DNA from: Cryomorphaceae bacterium
Lineage (GTDB): Bacteria > Bacteroidota > Bacteroidia > Flavobacteriales > Crocinitomicaceae
Direction: 5' to 3'
DNA length: 16,090 nt
Assembly: GCA_021298235.1 (NCBI GenBank)
Contig: JAJTDX010000112.1
Span: forward strand, 1-16,090
Shown: positions 13,689 to 16,090 of the stretch, piece by piece
How the letters are laid out: each line of letters opens with the position of its first letter
Numbering within the stretch: the first letter of the stretch is position 1
The notes under the pieces: model-generated
Databases searched by the model: none
Seen by the model: the letters and a program-made list of their open reading frames with translations, nothing else
What the model was told of the DNA's origin: nothing
Made by a program: the position numbers and the translations under genes

Positions 13689-14312
13689 CTAATAGTTCAG
13701 AATTATCTCGGTAGTATCAAATGCAGTTGTGTAAATTGTCTGTGAGCCTTGTGCAGGTGTACCCAAAACCCAATAGAAGTAGGAGTAATTCGTATTTCCA
13801 TCGTTGATGCAATAAATCGAGGTGTCCAAGGCTCCGTAGTAATCCTGATAAGTGGAAGGGCAACAATCAAAGCAACTTTCTTTTCCACTCTGTTTAATAT
13901 ATTGAAAATGATCTACTGCCTGAGGGTTCAGGTTGTGGAAAGTGAGCTTGGCCCAAGATTTTGCAGTGGTACTTGCGTTCCGAATATAAGGTTCCTCAAG
14001 ACTAAGCTCCGAAAAAAACACCGTCTCTTCGATGTCGAAATAAAGGTTTTTTGAAATTCGAAGAATATATTTTTCCATTTTTTCTCTAGGAAATACAAAT
14101 GAGTATTCACCTGCTGAATTTGTTGTCGTTGTGCCAACTAGAACCTTGTCAGTCGAACCTACCGGTACTTGATAAAGCATTACAGATGCGTTAGACAATG
14201 GAGTTGAAAATGTCTGATCACTGACAGTGCCACTTAGTTTAAATTCAGCTTTTTTCTTGGAACAGGAAGCTAGTATAATGAGGGCAAAGAAGAAAATCGA
14301 AATTCTTGTCAT
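13689..14312 (-). CDS. lipoprotein with carboxypeptidase-regulatory-like domain
   Basis: The 207-residue protein starts with a hydrophobic signal ending LASC (Cys17), a lipoprotein site. Residues about 25-90 (KLSGTVSDQTFSTPLSNASV, then TTNSAGEYSFVFP) have the pattern of the carboxypeptidase regulatory-like or CnaB-type beta-sandwich frequent in Bacteroidota surface proteins. The C-terminal part has four cysteines (147, 150, 151, 168 in ESCFDCCPS and SIYCIND) and many Tyr and Asn. The role is unknown; a cell-surface location is inferred. Convergent with the helicase gene, divergent from the DUF805 gene. Confidence 0.8.
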   Translation of the reverse strand: MTRISIFFFALIILASCSKKKAEFKLSGTVSDQTFSTPLSNASVMLYQVPVGSTDKVLVGTTTTNSAGEYSFVFPREKMEKYILRISKNLYFDIEETVFFSELSLEEPYIRNASTTAKSWAKLTFHNLNPQAVDHFQYIKQSGKESCFDCCPSTYQDYYGALDTSIYCINDGNTNYSYFYWVLGTPAQGSQTIYTTAFDTTEIILNY

Positions 14313-14395
14313 TGAGTTGAGTTATCGAAGATTAAAAATAGTATTTTCAACATTCAATTTTGAAAAGTAAAAATTAAAAGATTAAAGGCTTAAAC

Positions 14396-14773
14396 ATGGA
14401 ATGGTATTTAAAGGTTCTCAGACAATATTCTGATTTTAATGGAAGAGCAAGGAGAAAAGAATATTGGCTTTTTGCCTTGTTTAATTTCTTATTCTCGGCC
14501 CTTGCTTCGATATTTGATGTGGTTTTAAATCTTCAACCTCCTGATGCTGATACCGGTCCAATTGCAGGGTTGTACGCACTGGCTATAATTGTACCGGCGC
14601 TTGCAGTTACCGTTCGTCGACTCCACGATGTGGGTAAAAGCGGATGGATGTTTTTTATCGTATTTATTCCAATCGTTGGATTCTTTTGGATGCTCTATTT
14701 ATTGACCTTGGAAGGGGATGCACATGACAATGAATTTGGTCCTGATCCGAAACAAGAAGATGTGATAATGTGA
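14396..14773 (+). CDS. DUF805 family membrane protein
   Basis: The 125-residue protein matches DUF805 (YhaH-like): the entry block SDFNGRARRKEYWLF (12-26), three hydrophobic spans (about 24-44, 59-73, 84-104), the conserved VRRLHDVGKSGW (73-84) and the closing GDAHDNEFGPDP (107-118). The function of the family is unknown; it is an inner-membrane protein. A CAATTTTG box at 14355-14362 (seven of eight to TAnnTTTG) is a possible promoter. A tiny hydrophobic ORF follows directly. Confidence 0.9.
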   Translation: MEWYLKVLRQYSDFNGRARRKEYWLFALFNFLFSALASIFDVVLNLQPPDADTGPIAGLYALAIIVPALAVTVRRLHDVGKSGWMFFIVFIPIVGFFWMLYLLTLEGDAHDNEFGPDPKQEDVIM

Positions 14774-14872
14774 ATTTTCTGAAGTGCACTGACAGGAATT
14801 GCCTTTTCAATTCTGTTTTTTCTATTCATCGCCATAGCGGTTCTATACGGACTTGGGCACAAACATGAATAA
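14770..14872 (+). pseudogene. tiny single-helix membrane peptide ORF, start in a different frame
   Basis: From 14783 to TAA 14870-14872 a frame encodes SALTGIAFSILFFLFIAIAV followed by LYGLGHKHE: one clean membrane helix and a charged tail. It has no in-frame ATG, GTG or TTG. A GTG at 14770-14772, overlapping the DUF805 stop as GTGA, starts VNFL in the next frame; one inserted base near 14782 would join the two into a peptide of about 33 residues coupled to DUF805. Chance cannot be excluded for so short a frame. Confidence 0.3.
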
Positions 14873-14891
14873 ATCTCAGACGAATATTTGG

Positions 14892-14899
14892 TATCTTTG
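14892..14899 (+). promoter_or_regulatory. -7 promoter element of ettA
   Basis: TATCTTTG fully matches TAnnTTTG and lies 17 bases before the ATG at 14917. No clear -33 TTG at the expected spacing. Confidence 0.5.
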
Positions 14900-14916
14900 T
14901 AGACCAAATTTTAGTT

Positions 14917-16090
14917 ATGTCAGACGATAAAAAAATCATTTTTTCAATGGTGGGGGTCTCGAAGGTCACTCCTCAAGGGAAACAGATCATCAAAGATATT
15001 TACCTCTCATTTTTCTATGGAGCCAAAATCGGTATCATCGGATTGAATGGTTCAGGAAAGTCCACCGTAATGAAGATAATTGCAGGACTGGACAAATCTT
15101 ATCAAGGAGACGTAGTATTTTCTCCAGGATATACCGTTGGTTATTTGCCGCAGGAACCAGAACTTGACTTAACTAAAACGGTGAAAGAGGTCGTAATGGA
15201 AGGTGCACAAGAGATCGTGGATGTATTGAAAGAATACGAAGACATCAACAATGCCTTCATGGATGAAGAGGTACTCAATGATCCTGACAAAATGGACAAA
15301 CTGATTGCGCGTCAAGGCGTAGTTCAGGATAAGATCGATGCCTTGGATGTCTGGGAACTGGATACAAAACTGGATCGCGCGATGGATGCCTTGCGTTGTC
15401 CGCCGGATGATCAGTTGATATCGACGCTTTCAGGAGGAGAGAAGAGACGAGTGGCTTTGTGTCGTTTGTTGCTTCAGAATCCGGATATTCTCTTGCTGGA
15501 TGAGCCTACCAACCACTTGGATGCGGAATCTATTGAATGGTTGGAGCAACATTTACAGCAATATAAAGGAACGGTAATCGCTGTGACACACGACCGATAT
15601 TTCTTGGATAATGTGGCTGGCTGGATTCTTGAATTGGATAGGGGAGAAGGTATTCCTTGGAAAGGAAATTACACATCTTGGCTGGAGCAGAAAGGAAATC
15701 GTCTGAAAGAAGAGGAAAAATCTGAATCAAAAAGACAGAAAATGCTCGCCCGTGAGTTGGAGTGGGTGCGCATGAACCCAAAAGGTCGTCATGCGAAGAA
15801 CAAGGCACGTTTGGCGAACTACGATAAAATGTTAGCTGAGGATCTGAAAGACAAAGAAGCGTTGTTGGAAATCCCAATTCCGAACGGTCCGCGCTTAGGA
15901 AACAATGTCATCGATGCCGAGCATGTTGCCAAATCTTTCGGCGACAAACTGCTCTACGACGATCTAAACTTTAAACTACCACCTGCTGGAATTGTAGGTG
16001 TGATCGGACCAAATGGTGCAGGAAAGACCACGATCTTTAAAATGATCATGGACGAATTGAAGCCAGATGGAGGTTCATTCAGTGTCGGCG
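14917..16090 (+). CDS. ettA: energy-dependent translational throttle protein EttA (ABC-F), 3' end beyond window
   Basis: An open frame of 391 codons runs off the window edge; E. coli EttA has 555 residues, so about 160 are missing. EttA binds the ribosomal E site and gates the first elongation steps according to the ATP/ADP ratio. Visible: Walker A GLNGSGKS (42-49), signature LSGGE (171-175), Walker B with DEPTNHLD (195-202), switch His225 in VTHDRYFLD, the P-site tRNA-interaction linker with basic ERELEWVRMNPKGRHAKNKARL-like residues (about 279-299; starts ARELEWVR), and the second Walker A GPNGAGKT (364-371). No membrane domain, as expected for ABC-F. The ATG follows a -7 box and no Shine-Dalgarno is seen. 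Confidence 0.95.
   Translation, partial: MSDDKKIIFSMVGVSKVTPQGKQIIKDIYLSFFYGAKIGIIGLNGSGKSTVMKIIAGLDKSYQGDVVFSPGYTVGYLPQEPELDLTKTVKEVVMEGAQEIVDVLKEYEDINNAFMDEEVLNDPDKMDKLIARQGVVQDKIDALDVWELDTKLDRAMDALRCPPDDQLISTLSGGEKRRVALCRLLLQNPDILLLDEPTNHLDAESIEWLEQHLQQYKGTVIAVTHDRYFLDNVAGWILELDRGEGIPWKGNYTSWLEQKGNRLKEEEKSESKRQKMLARELEWVRMNPKGRHAKNKARLANYDKMLAEDLKDKEALLEIPIPNGPRLGNNVIDAEHVAKSFGDKLLYDDLNFKLPPAGIVGVIGPNGAGKTTIFKMIMDELKPDGGSFSVG

Noticed and set aside
14865..14930. 21-codon ORF starting MNKSQTN
   Set aside because: It spans the ettA -7 promoter box and the ettA start, so it is probably chance.
15530..15877. 115-codon ORF on the minus strand
   Set aside because: Antisense shadow of ettA, whose plus-strand frame carries all ABC-F motifs.

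Overview
The window reads as a stretch of a Bacteroidota chromosome, most likely from a Flavobacteriales-like lineage, with a visibly AT-rich composition. The evidence is the gene content: a DUF3078 protein, a BatA-like vWA membrane protein, the Bacteroidota-type acyl-CoA carboxylase beta chain, an end resembling bacillithiol-synthesis BshA, and an M13 peptidase lipoprotein. In addition, TAnnTTTG-type -7 promoter elements lie shortly upstream of many start codons, and Shine-Dalgarno sequences are nearly absent. I see no rRNA, tRNA, insertion sequence, prophage or CRISPR array.

Layout. Positions 1-1695 hold the tail of bshA, a small lipoprotein gene convergent with it, and a biosynthetic-type thiolase with its own terminator. 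Positions 1800-4832 run rightward with a DUF3078 protein and a vWA membrane protein whose N-terminal helix lies in another frame. Positions 4833-5904 are a loose region with a period-8 repeat, a 48-residue protein, a perfect bidirectional hairpin terminator, a 103-residue unknown and a barrel-like fragment. Positions 5905-9918 form a tight leftward operon: acyl-CoA carboxylase beta chain, then an ElaA-type acetyltransferase, then an M13 metallopeptidase lipoprotein. Positions 9983-10977 run rightward with a zinc-ribbon membrane protein and protein-L-isoaspartate methyltransferase. trxB (leftward) and an SF2 helicase (rightward) diverge from a shared 185-base spacer. A carboxypeptidase-regulatory-like lipoprotein converges on the helicase. 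A DUF805 membrane protein and the first 391 codons of ettA close the window.

How the genes work together. Most are housekeeping genes: acyl-CoA metabolism (thiolase, carboxylase), redox and damage repair (BshA, TrxB, isoaspartate repair), translation control (EttA) and envelope functions (lipoproteins, vWA protein, DUF3078, DUF805). Apart from the carboxylase-elaA-peptidase operon, I see no pathway-level clustering.

The most notable signals are three places where the reading frame appears broken. These are the vWA gene at an A AAA AAC run near 2871-2877, the carboxylase N-terminus at 9822-9866, and a tiny hydrophobic ORF at 14770-14872. They could be real mutations, recoding or sequence errors. 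I did not find a convincing undescribed multi-gene system; the unknown small proteins at 5002-5148 and 5207-5518 are the best candidates for new biology.
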